A program made the position numbers and the translations under genes. A stretch of DNA of 64,000 bases from positions 1-64,000 of the forward strand of contig CANGCK010000008.1 in assembly GCA_947452295.1 (NCBI GenBank), in the 5' to 3' direction. Under the pieces are notes generated by a model. That model saw only the letters and a list, made by a program, of their open reading frames with translations, did not search any database and had not been told where the DNA came from. Positions 1-8,175 of this stretch are shown here, one piece after another. Within the stretch, counting starts at the first letter, position 1. Each line of letters begins with the position of its first letter. This DNA comes from Sphingobacteriia bacterium. Lineage in GTDB: Bacteria > Bacteroidota > Bacteroidia > Chitinophagales > Chitinophagaceae.

Positions 1-19
1 AATCTGATATCTTTGTACC

Positions 20-118
20 AAACTAAGTTGAGTGTAATTTTTTGTCATAGTAACCAAAAGGTCGCACTACTTGGTCAAAAGGCAAAAAGCTATCAAAAGC
101 TTTTTTGCCTTTTGTTTA
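20..118 (+). ncRNA. Possible small RNA or 3' UTR ending in a strong terminator
   Basis: A TATCTTTG box (TAnnTTTG -7 consensus of Bacteroidota) lies at 7-14. About 60 bases further on are a short hairpin (ACCAA 53-57 with TTGGT 71-75) and then a strong terminator hairpin (76-114). A transcript starting near 20 would be about 95-100 nt with two stem-loops and no sizeable ORF, which is sRNA-like. The -33 TTG would lie outside the window, so this could equally be the 3' end of a gene to the left. No RNA family recognised. Confidence 0.25.
76..118. terminator. Strong hairpin terminator
   Basis: The left arm (76-91) and right arm (98-114) pair over about 16 bases with one extra T in the right arm, closed by a short A-rich loop. 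The arms are AAAAGGC...GCCTTTT and are T-rich on either strand, so it could work in both directions. It could end a plus-strand transcript from the left, or the minus-strand methyltransferase transcript whose stop is about 270 bases away. Confidence 0.6.
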
Positions 119-382
119 AAAATTGCACTTATCAGTTGAACTCAGCAATTATATTATTTTCACTATTAAATTATAATTAAAACCCTTAAACTTAAAGCAC
201 TTATATAATATATAAAATAAAGGATAATTATACATTATGTATTTTCGGGTAGTCGCAATAACAAAATTTAGATTAGCGCAAATAATAGTTAAAAATTGAT
301 TAACTGTAATATCATAATCTATAAATATTCATCAATTTATTTATAGCGTTTTATGAAAGGAAAGGAACTGTAACTGCTTATT
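119..382. other. AT-rich intergenic stretch, no gene seen
   Basis: Together with 1-118 this makes a 382-base gap without a convincing ORF. It is very AT-rich and lies downstream of the minus-strand methyltransferase. I see no tRNA, further strong hairpin or repeat in it. Confidence 0.5.
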
Positions 383-1003
383 TTACAAAACAAAAATACT
401 TATCATAATTGATTGATTATTTTCTTCTACCGTTTGTTCTACAACTCGTTTAGTAAATGGTTTAATTGCTAAAACAAATGGAGTAGCAGAAACTCGATGC
501 GGTGTAGCTATTATTACTGTACTTCCTTTAGTTAATATAAATTGAATTAGTTGCATTAATGCATTGAATTGATCCGGCTCATAATTAATATCACTTAATA
601 GTACTGTATCTGCAAATAAATTGTCAGGGTAATTATTCCAATTAATTCGCATTGCCTTTACTTGATTTAACTGTAAATATTCACTATTTAAATGAATCAA
701 CTTAACTGCTTCATCAGCATAATCACTTACAATTATTTCTTTTGTAAATTTTGCAATTGTAAAAGAAGGCAGTCCAATTCCTGCACCAATTTCTATTACA
801 TTTTTTTGGGTAACCAAGTGGGGCTCCGCTTTTAAAAATGCTGCCATTGCTTTTGAAGAAGCCCATATTTTAGCCCAATATGGGAAAACTGTATCACTAT
901 TATTAGCTAGTAAATTTTCATATGTTGCTTTTACTTTTTCCTGAACAGGTATATGCAGCAACAAATCATCCTGAACATTTACCAAACTAATTGGATATAA
1001 CAT
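383..1003 (-). CDS. Class I SAM-dependent methyltransferase (Methyltransferase_16/METTL21-like)
   Basis: 206-residue soluble protein with a Rossmann-type SAM fold. The glycine-rich motif I (VIEIGAGIGLPS, about residues 69-80) is followed by an acidic SD pair near 93 and a post-motif LLSDINYEP near 135-143. The PYWAKIW segment just before the fold (about 41-47) is typical of the METTL21/Methyltransferase_16 group, which methylates lysines on proteins in characterised members. The substrate here cannot be read from sequence. It may be cotranscribed with the Dabb gene about 50 bases upstream. The SAM fold is secure, the subfamily fairly so. Confidence 0.8.
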   Translation of the reverse strand: MLYPISLVNVQDDLLLHIPVQEKVKATYENLLANNSDTVFPYWAKIWASSKAMAAFLKAEPHLVTQKNVIEIGAGIGLPSFTIAKFTKEIIVSDYADEAVKLIHLNSEYLQLNQVKAMRINWNNYPDNLFADTVLLSDINYEPDQFNALMQLIQFILTKGSTVIIATPHRVSATPFVLAIKPFTKRVVEQTVEENNQSIMISIFVL

Positions 1004-1054
1004 AACCTTATATAGATAGGTAATATAGTAATTGAAAATATGTTGAATTAACAG

Positions 1055-1366
1055 TTATACTGGTATTGAATCATATACTATTACTTTACTCCACAAATGA
1101 CTACAGTTTTGTACAAAAGCCAAATGAATGGGATCTTGCTGATAAATTGCTTCTTGTGTTTTATCCTTGAAAATAGTTAACCAAGAAAAAACATAGGTAT
1201 TATCAATAACACCACGATCAGTATCTGCTGATATGCCTAAATGATATGATTGAATGGAGGGAATTTCAATAAGTGTTTTAATTCCGTTTAACAACATTTG
1301 ACGGTCTTCTTGATTTGCTGGATTTTTTAACCAGAAATAAACATGGTGTATAAACGACTGTTGCAT
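1055..1366 (-). CDS. Dabb family (stress-responsive alpha/beta barrel) protein
   Basis: 103-residue single-domain protein of the length and pattern of the dimeric Dabb ferredoxin-like fold. It has an N-terminal HHVYFWLK strand, a central YHLGISADTDRG segment, and a YQQDPIHLAFV motif resembling the Y-x-x-H/D-P-x-H signature near residues 75-85. Dabb proteins are small barrels of mostly unknown function, a few being polyketide-type cyclases. No signal peptide. It lies on the same strand as the methyltransferase and the pseudouridine synthase, with gaps of 51 and 121 bases. Family call good; biochemical role unknown. Confidence 0.8.
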   Translation of the reverse strand: MQQSFIHHVYFWLKNPANQEDRQMLLNGIKTLIEIPSIQSYHLGISADTDRGVIDNTYVFSWLTIFKDKTQEAIYQQDPIHLAFVQNCSHLWSKVIVYDSIPV

Positions 1367-1487
1367 TTTTTATTGTTTTATTAAAAATAAGTATTTATTA
1401 TATAAGTAAGGTGGTATTTTTTGGATGAGCTAGCTTTTGATATAATTATTCAATATGCATTTTTGTAGACTGCACATTGAACAATTT

Positions 1488-2078
1488 TTACAATTTAAGT
1501 TTTTCAAAAAAATATTCACTACTTACTTCTTGAACTTCTCCAGGTTGTAAATTACCTAAATGAATATCTTCAATTGCAATTCGTATCAAACGTATACATT
1601 TGTGATGAACTGCTGCCACCATTTTTCTTACTTGATGAAACCTTCCTTCTGTTAAAGTGATTTCTAACCATGAGTGTAAAGAATTTGGATGCAACGTTTG
1701 CAAGGGATCGGCAATATAATCTGGTTTTTGAACAATACAAACTTTACAAGGACTGGTTACAAATTGAGATCCCTGCGGTGCACTAATAGCAATACCTCTG
1801 GCAAGTTGATCTATGGTTTCATGCTTTATAATATTCTTTACTTGCACTAAATATTTTCTGCTATGTGGCTGTTTTCCTTGAAATAATAAACGTGTAATTT
1901 TTTTATCAGTAGTAAGTAATAATAAACCTTCTGAGTTTTGGTCTAACCTGCCAATAGCATGCGTTCCTTCCGGAAAATTGTATTTAAGTGCTCCAAGCAG
2001 TTGCACATTGTGAGAACTCACAAATTGCGATACCATATTAACTGGCTTATTAATTAAAAAATATCGATGTGAGTTCAT
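1488..2078 (-). CDS. rluE: Pseudouridine synthase, RsuA/RluE type
   Basis: 196-residue protein of the RsuA/RluB/RluE/RluF family, which converts uridines to pseudouridine in rRNA. The catalytic motif GRLDQNSEGLLLLT is complete, with Asp46 as nucleophile, and a downstream RFHQVRKM motif is present. There is no N-terminal S4 domain, and the protein opens with RYFLINKP; this short form matches RluE, which modifies 23S rRNA position 2457 in E. coli. The start codon lies about 50 bases from the divergent phosphatidyltransferase start, so the two share a small promoter region. The exact target uridine is inferred from subfamily only. Confidence 0.85.
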   Translation of the reverse strand: MNSHRYFLINKPVNMVSQFVSSHNVQLLGALKYNFPEGTHAIGRLDQNSEGLLLLTTDKKITRLLFQGKQPHSRKYLVQVKNIIKHETIDQLARGIAISAPQGSQFVTSPCKVCIVQKPDYIADPLQTLHPNSLHSWLEITLTEGRFHQVRKMVAAVHHKCIRLIRIAIEDIHLGNLQPGEVQEVSSEYFFEKLKL

Positions 2079-2104
2079 ATCGGCAAATTACTAAATTTTG
2101 CCAC

Positions 2105-2112
2105 TATCTTTG
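2105..2112 (+). promoter_or_regulatory. Putative -7 box (TATCTTTG) for the 2.1-8.9 kb operon
   Basis: Exact match to TAnnTTTG, ending 16 bases before the ATG at 2129. A transcript from it would start near 2117-2119, downstream of the alternative ATG at 2069, so the box favours 2129 as the start. No TTG is seen at the usual 19-20 base spacing upstream, so this is a partial match only. Confidence 0.4.
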
Positions 2113-2128
2113 GTATCAACTCAATTTC

Positions 2129-2911
2129 ATGTCGAAACTTAATTCTGACAACATTTTTATCGATTTTTCGGATTATGGCAGACCAGTAGCAAATTTTATT
2201 GCTGAACACCTTAAATCTACAAAAATAACAGCCATACATATTACAATGATGTTTGGAATTTCGGGCATATTGGCTATATATAGTATTTTTATTCATAGCT
2301 TTTGGGCAGCTGGCGTCTTTTTAATTGTGAAATCTATTTTAGATGCTGCTGATGGTCAATTAGCTAGAGCTAAAGCTAAACCCTCATTTACTGGACGATA
2401 TTTAGATTCAATTTTTGATTGGGTACTAAACTTTGCTTTTTTATATTCAATCGGATTGCAGACAAACACATCTATCGGGTTGATTTTAATTGGATTCTTT
2501 TGCATGCAAACACAGTGTACACTCTATAATTATTATCATGTAATCTTAAGACATAGCACGCTGGGTGAAATGACTAGCAAAATTTTTGAAACAAAAATTC
2601 CAATAGCTTACCCTGAAGAAAATCAAAAGACTGTTAACTTTTTATTTAAATGTTACCGATTGCTTTATTATGTTTTTGATGAACTCATTTACCAATTAGA
2701 CCCTTTAGCCTATAAAACAATTAGGTTTCCAAAATGGTTTATGTCTATTGTTTCTTTATATGGATTGGGATTTCAACTTTTGCTGATAGCAGCATTCTTA
2801 GTACTTGGCTGGATCGGAAATATTATCCCATTTATTATTGGCTATACTGTTTTACTGCCTTTGTTGGTATTAATTAGACGATACTGTTTCATTCATAATA
2901 ACGAAATTTGA
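2129..2911 (+). CDS. CDP-alcohol phosphatidyltransferase family membrane enzyme
   Basis: About 260 residues from the ATG at 2129. An in-frame ATG at 2069 exists, but it overlaps the divergent rluE start and precedes the likely promoter. The family signature D-x2-D-G-x2-A-R-x8-G-x3-D-x3-D is complete (DAADGQLAR near residues 72-80, then G89, D93, D97), so the enzyme should be active. Several hydrophobic helices flank it. These enzymes join a CDP-activated group to an alcohol (for example PI, PG or archaetidyl synthases). The substrate is unknown. It is first in a run with pentulose-phosphate and nucleotidyltransferase genes, suggesting a specialised phospholipid or phosphoglycan rather than housekeeping lipid synthesis (inference). 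Confidence 0.85.
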   Translation: MSKLNSDNIFIDFSDYGRPVANFIAEHLKSTKITAIHITMMFGISGILAIYSIFIHSFWAAGVFLIVKSILDAADGQLARAKAKPSFTGRYLDSIFDWVLNFAFLYSIGLQTNTSIGLILIGFFCMQTQCTLYNYYHVILRHSTLGEMTSKIFETKIPIAYPEENQKTVNFLFKCYRLLYYVFDELIYQLDPLAYKTIRFPKWFMSIVSLYGLGFQLLLIAAFLVLGWIGNIIPFIIGYTVLLPLLVLIRRYCFIHNNEI

Positions 2912-2941
2912 TTTAGGATTATTTGATGATTGAATAATGAC

Positions 2942-4081
2942 ATGTATAAGTCTTACTATTTCAACAAAAAATCTTACCTTCATTATTTGATTAAATCAAT
3001 CGAGAATAGCCCCTTTATCCCCCCAAATATGAAAAAGTTTCATCTTTATTTCTTTAGGTATCGTTTTTTATTGTTTTATATCATTATTGGAGGTTTCTCA
3101 TTAATCATAGAATTAATCATTTCTAGAACCCTTATTTCTTATGGAACTCCTTATTTTATTGCCATTACCATTGGTTTTATCATTGGTTTGTTAACTGCTT
3201 TTTCATTAAATGTTCGATTCAATTTTCATATTGCTCCTGGAAAAAGAAAAAAGGCATTGATATATTTTTTCTTTATTTCCGTAGTATCTTTTTTCACACA
3301 ATTTTTTCTTAGGAAGCAATTATTAACTGTTGGCGTTAATATGGAGGCCTCTCGTTTTATTATTGCAGGTTTATTTTCAGTTATTTCATATTTTTTACAT
3401 CGGCACTTTTCTTTTAGGGAGTTTAAAAAAGTAGGTGTAGCAATATATGCAGATGGTGTAGAAGACATTCAATTGATTTATAATAAAATTGCTGATGTTT
3501 CTGATTTCATTCATATTGATATTGTTGACACTACATTTAATGCCAATTGCAAAGAAGTTAAAGCATATAGAGCAGAAGTTGTAAGAGCTTACTGGCAAAA
3601 CAAAAAGATAGAAGTGCATATAATGTCTAAAAATCCTTCCATTTGGTTAAACGATCTTTTGCCTTATGTTGATGTGATTTACATTCATTTATCTATTAAT
3701 GAAGATATTGAAGAAGTAATTAATCGTATAAATACAAAAGGCGTAAATGCAGGTATTGCTGTTGGTATAAATGACGACTTATCATTGGTAGCAAATTATT
3801 TAAACAAGAAATTGATTAACCATATACTGTTGCTTTCGATTCCGCAACCTGGATTTTCAGGGCAAAAATTCGACTCATCAGCGCTCACAATTTTAGAAGA
3901 ATTAAACAATCATAAAGAACGAGCTAATTTTGACATTTGTGTAGACGGAGGTGTAAATATTTCTACAGTAAAATACTTGAATGTAGAATCTGTTGTTTCA
4001 GGATCGTATATCTTAAGTGCAGCCAATCCTATTTTAAATATTATGCATTTGCAAACTTCTGGAGAATATGCTAAATATTAA
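2942..4081 (+). CDS. GtrA-like membrane domain fused to ribulose-phosphate 3-epimerase domain
   Basis: About 379 residues from the ATG at 2942; an in-frame TTG at 2930 would add four. Residues roughly 40-160 form four hydrophobic helices typical of GtrA/DPMS_TMD flippase-like proteins (RYRFLLFYIIIGG start, HRHFSFRE end). From about 165 on the protein is a TIM barrel of the RPE family: HIDIVD, EVHIMSKNP, SIPQPGFSGQKF, DICVDGGVN and VSGSYIL correspond to the canonical metal- and phosphate-binding segments, including both catalytic aspartates. RPE interconverts ribulose 5-phosphate and xylulose 5-phosphate. Fusion to a GtrA domain is unusual and would place the enzyme at the inner membrane. It overlaps the next gene by 14 bases. 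Confidence 0.85.
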   Translation: MYKSYYFNKKSYLHYLIKSIENSPFIPPNMKKFHLYFFRYRFLLFYIIIGGFSLIIELIISRTLISYGTPYFIAITIGFIIGLLTAFSLNVRFNFHIAPGKRKKALIYFFFISVVSFFTQFFLRKQLLTVGVNMEASRFIIAGLFSVISYFLHRHFSFREFKKVGVAIYADGVEDIQLIYNKIADVSDFIHIDIVDTTFNANCKEVKAYRAEVVRAYWQNKKIEVHIMSKNPSIWLNDLLPYVDVIYIHLSINEDIEEVINRINTKGVNAGIAVGINDDLSLVANYLNKKLINHILLLSIPQPGFSGQKFDSSALTILEELNNHKERANFDICVDGGVNISTVKYLNVESVVSGSYILSAANPILNIMHLQTSGEYAKY

Positions 4082-6086
4082 TCAAATAAAAAATAAGATT
4101 AAACATAGTATAGTTGAAAAACTATCGCCTATCAATAATATTGTTTCATTAACATTTGTTGGATCTTTTGAAACTTCAACCGATTTAGCATTAATTAGCG
4201 ACATTGATATAATTGTTATTGTTGATCAATTAACAGAACCTATTTTTAACAAAATTAAAAACGAAACAAATAAAATTCAAGGAGATGATATTGGGTTAAA
4301 TGGATATCAAATAAAGTTGAACATGAGCTTTGGTCCCCTGAAGTTTAATGAAGAAAAAATTGTTGTTTTTCATTTAATGGTATATGATGTAGCAGGACAC
4401 AGAAAACACGTAATTGAAAGTCCGTTTACCTGTTTAGATTGGGAATGTTTTTCGGCAACATTAGGGAAAAACCTTGGTGAAATTTATACTGCTAAAGGAG
4501 TTCAGCTAAGCGATTTAATTGGTTCTAGACGTGGCCTTGAAGCCTATTTAGATGATTTAAAAAAACAAACTATTTCTTTCAGAGAATACGATTTTTCAAC
4601 AGTTCCAATAACTGAAAAGAAGTTGTTTTACTCGATGGATGTTCGTCATCAAAAAGAATATGCCTACCATATCATCAAATTTTTACAATTAAATTTGTTG
4701 AAAATTTTACATCAAACAAATGAGCGTTTTGCTGTTTCAGAAATAGCAGATTCATTTGAAAAACTACATCCATCTTTTTTTAATCATGCTATTTTACTTA
4801 AAGAATTGCATGCATGGAAATACGATAAGGGAATCGAACCATCCGCTATTTTTAAACGGTTAGATCAATTTATCAATGATTTATCTATATGGTTACAATC
4901 CTTGAATTTATCAACAACAACATTTTTTCGACATGGGAAAACTGCCCTTAACGATGGAAGCTTTTTAGGTAAAAGAAGAAATCCAAGTATCATAACTCCT
5001 TTGATTATTGAAGATAATAAGCTTTACAACAAGGTATTTACAGGAACATTAATGCGTACAATAGAAACAGGACAACTATTAAACAGCAACCAATATTTTA
5101 AAGACCCTAATTTAGATGAAATTGATTATGGTGATGTTGAAGGCTTAACCATTGATGACTTAAAAAATCAATTTCCAAATTTATTAGCGGCATGGGAAAG
5201 AAAAGAAGATCCAAGATTTCCTAATGGTGAAAACCAAGAAGATGTAGCTAATAGATTAAATTTCTTTTTAGATCAAGGGTTTAATGAAATGAATTCTGCG
5301 GTGGTAACGCACAATGTTGTAATTAGGGCATTGTTAGGACAAACATATAAATTGCCCGTGCATGAATGGTATAAGCTTAATCCTGCCCATACCATACCAC
5401 ATAATTACCATGTGTATGAAAAAACGTTAATCCCTGATTTTCCTAAAGATTTACAGATTCAATACAAAGATCAAATAGTAGATTACCAAGAATCACTGAC
5501 ACAATATGGTATTTTTTGGATTCCAGGTAAAGCTCTTTTAGAGTATACACAACAGGCAAAATCGGTATTTGCTTTAATTGAACCAAATGCCCCATATTTA
5601 CATCATCCTGTACATCTAACAATTTTTTTATTTACAACTCAACCAAATAATGAGTTGGCCATCACTCGAACAATCAATCCCCCCAAAATTAATATGGAGG
5701 TTGGTAATTGGTTTGTTTTTGAAAAAGATGCTGCTACCGGAGGGGATACTTTATCTATAGCAATTAAAAAAACAACTTCATTAGCTAACTTTCAAATTGA
5801 AATAGCCAATCAACTAAAAACTTTTAGCACAAAACCTGTTTTCTATAAAAACCAATGGTCTGGTGTGTTTCAAGAATCATACAAACAATATGGATTTCCA
5901 TTCGTTGGTGAACATTGGATTCCGCACATTACAATAGCTTCAGCATTAAGTAATGGTAAAGAATTAATTGATACTTTAAGTAGAAAAAAAATTGGTATAG
6001 CTGATTCAAACGATGGCTATTGGGCTTTGTATGAAATAAATAAAGATCAGCATATATGTAAACATATATGGGAAATAAATAAATAA
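4068..6086 (+). CDS. Three-domain fusion: nucleotidyltransferase, histidine phosphatase, 2H phosphoesterase-like
   Basis: 672 residues with three recognisable catalytic modules. Residues 1 to about 280 begin like a polymerase-beta-type nucleotidyltransferase (GSF at 32-34, DID at 45-47), followed by a helical part. Residues about 284-450 are a histidine phosphatase: RHG at 288-290, LMRTIET near 328-334, DYGDVEGLT near 353-361 and the second catalytic His in VVTHN (415). Residues about 475-672 resemble 2H/LigT phosphoesterases, with HLT at 516-518 and HIT at 620-622. The ATG (4068) sits inside the previous gene, and the next gene begins one base after the stop, so it is translationally coupled. 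Substrates are unknown. I know of no described protein with this order. The third domain is the least certain. Confidence 0.75.
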   Translation: MLNINQIKNKIKHSIVEKLSPINNIVSLTFVGSFETSTDLALISDIDIIVIVDQLTEPIFNKIKNETNKIQGDDIGLNGYQIKLNMSFGPLKFNEEKIVVFHLMVYDVAGHRKHVIESPFTCLDWECFSATLGKNLGEIYTAKGVQLSDLIGSRRGLEAYLDDLKKQTISFREYDFSTVPITEKKLFYSMDVRHQKEYAYHIIKFLQLNLLKILHQTNERFAVSEIADSFEKLHPSFFNHAILLKELHAWKYDKGIEPSAIFKRLDQFINDLSIWLQSLNLSTTTFFRHGKTALNDGSFLGKRRNPSIITPLIIEDNKLYNKVFTGTLMRTIETGQLLNSNQYFKDPNLDEIDYGDVEGLTIDDLKNQFPNLLAAWERKEDPRFPNGENQEDVANRLNFFLDQGFNEMNSAVVTHNVVIRALLGQTYKLPVHEWYKLNPAHTIPHNYHVYEKTLIPDFPKDLQIQYKDQIVDYQESLTQYGIFWIPGKALLEYTQQAKSVFALIEPNAPYLHHPVHLTIFLFTTQPNNELAITRTINPPKINMEVGNWFVFEKDAATGGDTLSIAIKKTTSLANFQIEIANQLKTFSTKPVFYKNQWSGVFQESYKQYGFPFVGEHWIPHITIASALSNGKELIDTLSRKKIGIADSNDGYWALYEINKDQHICKHIWEINK

Positions 6087-6087
6087 A

Positions 6088-6861
6088 ATGCGCATAAACT
6101 TAATACCAATGGCTGGTGAAGGCCAACGCTTTATTGATGCAGGATATACAACTCCTAAGCCATTTATTGATGTAAATGGTTTACCAATGGTTGTTTGTGC
6201 TTGCAAAGCATTACCAAAAGCAGATAAAAATATTTTTGTTTGCAGAAAAAATCATCTGGAGCGTTTTCCAATAGAAGCGGTATTAAAAAAACATTTGCCT
6301 AATGTAATTATTATAGAAATTAATGAGCCAACTGCTGGTCAAGCAATAACGTGTCTTGCCGCTAAAGAACATATTCCGGATGATGCTATTTTAACAATTG
6401 GTGCATCAGACAATGATATGACCTATAATGACAGTGAGGTACATAAAATGTTTGATGACCCTTCTGTTGATGGTTGGATTTGGACTTTTAGAAACAATAA
6501 TGCAGTATTGCAAAATCCTAACATGTATGGATGGGCCGAAACACCACTGTCCAATACATTGGTTAAACGAGTTAGTTGTAAAGTGCCATTGAGTAATACT
6601 CCATTAAATGATCATGCAATAATTGGCGCATTTACTTTTAAAAAGGCAAAATATTTTTTTGATGCTGTTGAGAAAATGGTTGCAGAAAATAGTAGAGTTA
6701 ACAATGAATTTTATGTAGATGTTGCGGTGGATTTTGCTATTCAAGCAGGTCAAAGAATTCATGCATTTGAAGTTAATCAATATATTTGTTGGGGTACACC
6801 AAGAGATTTTGAAACCTATGCTTATTGGTTGGCTTATTTTAAAACCCGTTTGGCATTATGA
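6088..6861 (+). CDS. Sugar/alditol-phosphate nucleotidyltransferase
   Basis: 257-residue protein of the NTP_transferase fold. The nucleotide-binding N terminus reads PMAGEGQRF (about 7-15) followed by PKPF (about 23-26); ASDND near 110 and a late VDVAVD near 211 are the likely metal-binding acidic residues. It should activate a phosphorylated sugar or alditol with an NTP. The specificity (CTP, UTP, GTP or dTTP) cannot be read reliably. It follows the fusion gene with a one-base gap and overlaps the glycosyltransferase by four (ATGA). In context it is the likely activator of the product of the epimerases (inference). Confidence 0.8.
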   Translation: MRINLIPMAGEGQRFIDAGYTTPKPFIDVNGLPMVVCACKALPKADKNIFVCRKNHLERFPIEAVLKKHLPNVIIIEINEPTAGQAITCLAAKEHIPDDAILTIGASDNDMTYNDSEVHKMFDDPSVDGWIWTFRNNNAVLQNPNMYGWAETPLSNTLVKRVSCKVPLSNTPLNDHAIIGAFTFKKAKYFFDAVEKMVAENSRVNNEFYVDVAVDFAIQAGQRIHAFEVNQYICWGTPRDFETYAYWLAYFKTRLAL

Positions 6862-7583
6862 TCAATCTATCTATTATCGTTCCATGTTACAACGAAGCTG
6901 ATTCTTTAGAACGTTTGTTTAATTGCTGTAAAGAATCGTGCAATAATCGAACAGATATTGAATTTGTTTTTGTGAACAATGGCTCAACCGATTCTACACA
7001 AGAAATTATGGATGGATTATTAACAAATAAAGAATATTCTTTTGGAAAATCTGTTCATGTAAAAATAAATAAAGGGTATGGATATGGAATTTTACAAGGA
7101 TTGGCAATAGCTAATGGAGAAATATTGTCTTGGACACATGCCGATTTACAAACAGACCCTAAAGATGTAATTAGGGGGTATGATTTGTTTAAAAAACAAT
7201 TATGTAGCAACACTTGTATTGTTAAAGGGGCAAGAAAAGGAAGAAACTTATTTGATGTGTTTTTTACTGCAGGTATGTCAATTATAGCGAGTATTTTATT
7301 AGGTACAAAATTAAACGACATCAATGCGCAACCTAAAATGTTTCATAAAGAATTTATGAAACTATTAAAAAATGCACCACATGATTTTTCACTAGATTTG
7401 TATGTATTATATACTGCAGCTCGTTCAGGCATTACATGCCAGGAAATGTCTGTTTATTTTAATAAAAGAGAATTTGGTACAGCTAAGGGCGGTGGTACTT
7501 TAAAAGGTAAGTTTAATTTAATAAAACGCACATTTTCATATATTTTTGAATTACGACAAGCAATTACAAAAGGTATTCGTTAA
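6858..7583 (+). CDS. Family 2 glycosyltransferase (DPM1-like)
   Basis: 241-residue GT-A fold glycosyltransferase. It starts with LSIIVPCYNEADSL, has FVNNGSTDST near residues 38-47, and DLQTD (96-100) at the position of the ADLQ metal/sugar-nucleotide site of dolichol- and undecaprenyl-phosphate mannosyl/glucosyl transferases. A moderately hydrophobic stretch (about 133-150) may contact the membrane. Such enzymes usually load a polyprenyl phosphate with a sugar. This fits a GtrA-type flippase domain encoded two genes upstream: GtrA proteins commonly work with this GT2 type. Overlaps the preceding gene by four bases. Confidence 0.85.
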   Translation: MINLSIIVPCYNEADSLERLFNCCKESCNNRTDIEFVFVNNGSTDSTQEIMDGLLTNKEYSFGKSVHVKINKGYGYGILQGLAIANGEILSWTHADLQTDPKDVIRGYDLFKKQLCSNTCIVKGARKGRNLFDVFFTAGMSIIASILLGTKLNDINAQPKMFHKEFMKLLKNAPHDFSLDLYVLYTAARSGITCQEMSVYFNKREFGTAKGGGTLKGKFNLIKRTFSYIFELRQAITKGIR

Positions 7584-7584
7584 T

Positions 7585-8175
7585 ATGGAAATTGTACTAC
7601 ATCGAATAAATACAGTGGCAGCATTAGCCAATATTCCTTCAAAGTATGGTTGTGAAATAGATATACGTACAAAAGGTAGTGAATTAATACTCCATCACGA
7701 ACCCTATCAAAACGGTGATTTATTGTCTGATTATTTAGACAATTATCAACATGGTTTATTGATTTTAAATACCAAGGAAGCCGGTATTGAAAATGATATA
7801 CTTACTGCTGTAAGGAAGCGTGGTAATATCAATCATTTTTTATTAGATGTTGAATTTCCTTATCTATATAAAGCTGCTAGGCTGGGTGAAAAATCAATTG
7901 CAATTCGCTATTCGGAAGATGAGCCAATTGAATTGGTAAAAAAATATACCGACAAAGTGAATTGGGTATGGATAGATACTATTTCTCAATTACCATTAAA
8001 TGATGCTATTGTAAATGAACTGAATGGTTTTAATACTTGCCTGGTTTGTCCTGAAAGATGGGGTAGACCACAAGATATTTTAAGTTACCGTTCACTTATG
8101 AAAGCACTTGATTTTTGTCCAACAGCAGTCATGACCAATATTAAATATGTACCACTATGGGAAAAGGAAATTTAA
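7585..8175 (+). CDS. Glycerophosphodiester phosphodiesterase-like protein (short)
   Basis: About 196 residues from the ATG at 7585, one base after the GT2 stop; an earlier in-frame ATG (7546) inside the GT2 gene is unlikely. Short motifs match the GDPD/PI-PLC TIM barrel: LHRINT near the N terminus, EIDIRT about 25 residues on, and LHHEP at the position of the catalytic hHD. The usual third-position Asp is Glu here (HHE). The protein is shorter than typical GDPDs (240-300 residues), with no signal peptide. It may cleave or transfer a phosphodiester in the pathway of this operon (inference). It overlaps the AraD-like gene by 19 bases. Confidence 0.65.
   Translation: MEIVLHRINTVAALANIPSKYGCEIDIRTKGSELILHHEPYQNGDLLSDYLDNYQHGLLILNTKEAGIENDILTAVRKRGNINHFLLDVEFPYLYKAARLGEKSIAIRYSEDEPIELVKKYTDKVNWVWIDTISQLPLNDAIVNELNGFNTCLVCPERWGRPQDILSYRSLMKALDFCPTAVMTNIKYVPLWEKEI

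Noticed and set aside
2069..2128. N-terminal extension of the CDP-alcohol phosphatidyltransferase from an ATG at 2069
   Set aside because: It overlaps the divergent rluE start, and the likely promoter box (2105-2112) lies downstream of it. The ATG at 2129 is preferred.
2075..2296. Minus-strand ORF antisense to the phosphatidyltransferase
   Set aside because: Shadow of the plus-strand gene; no recognisable domain.
3226..3619. Two minus-strand ORFs inside the GtrA/RPE fusion
   Set aside because: They lie antisense to clearly coding TIM-barrel and membrane-helix sequence and have no family features.
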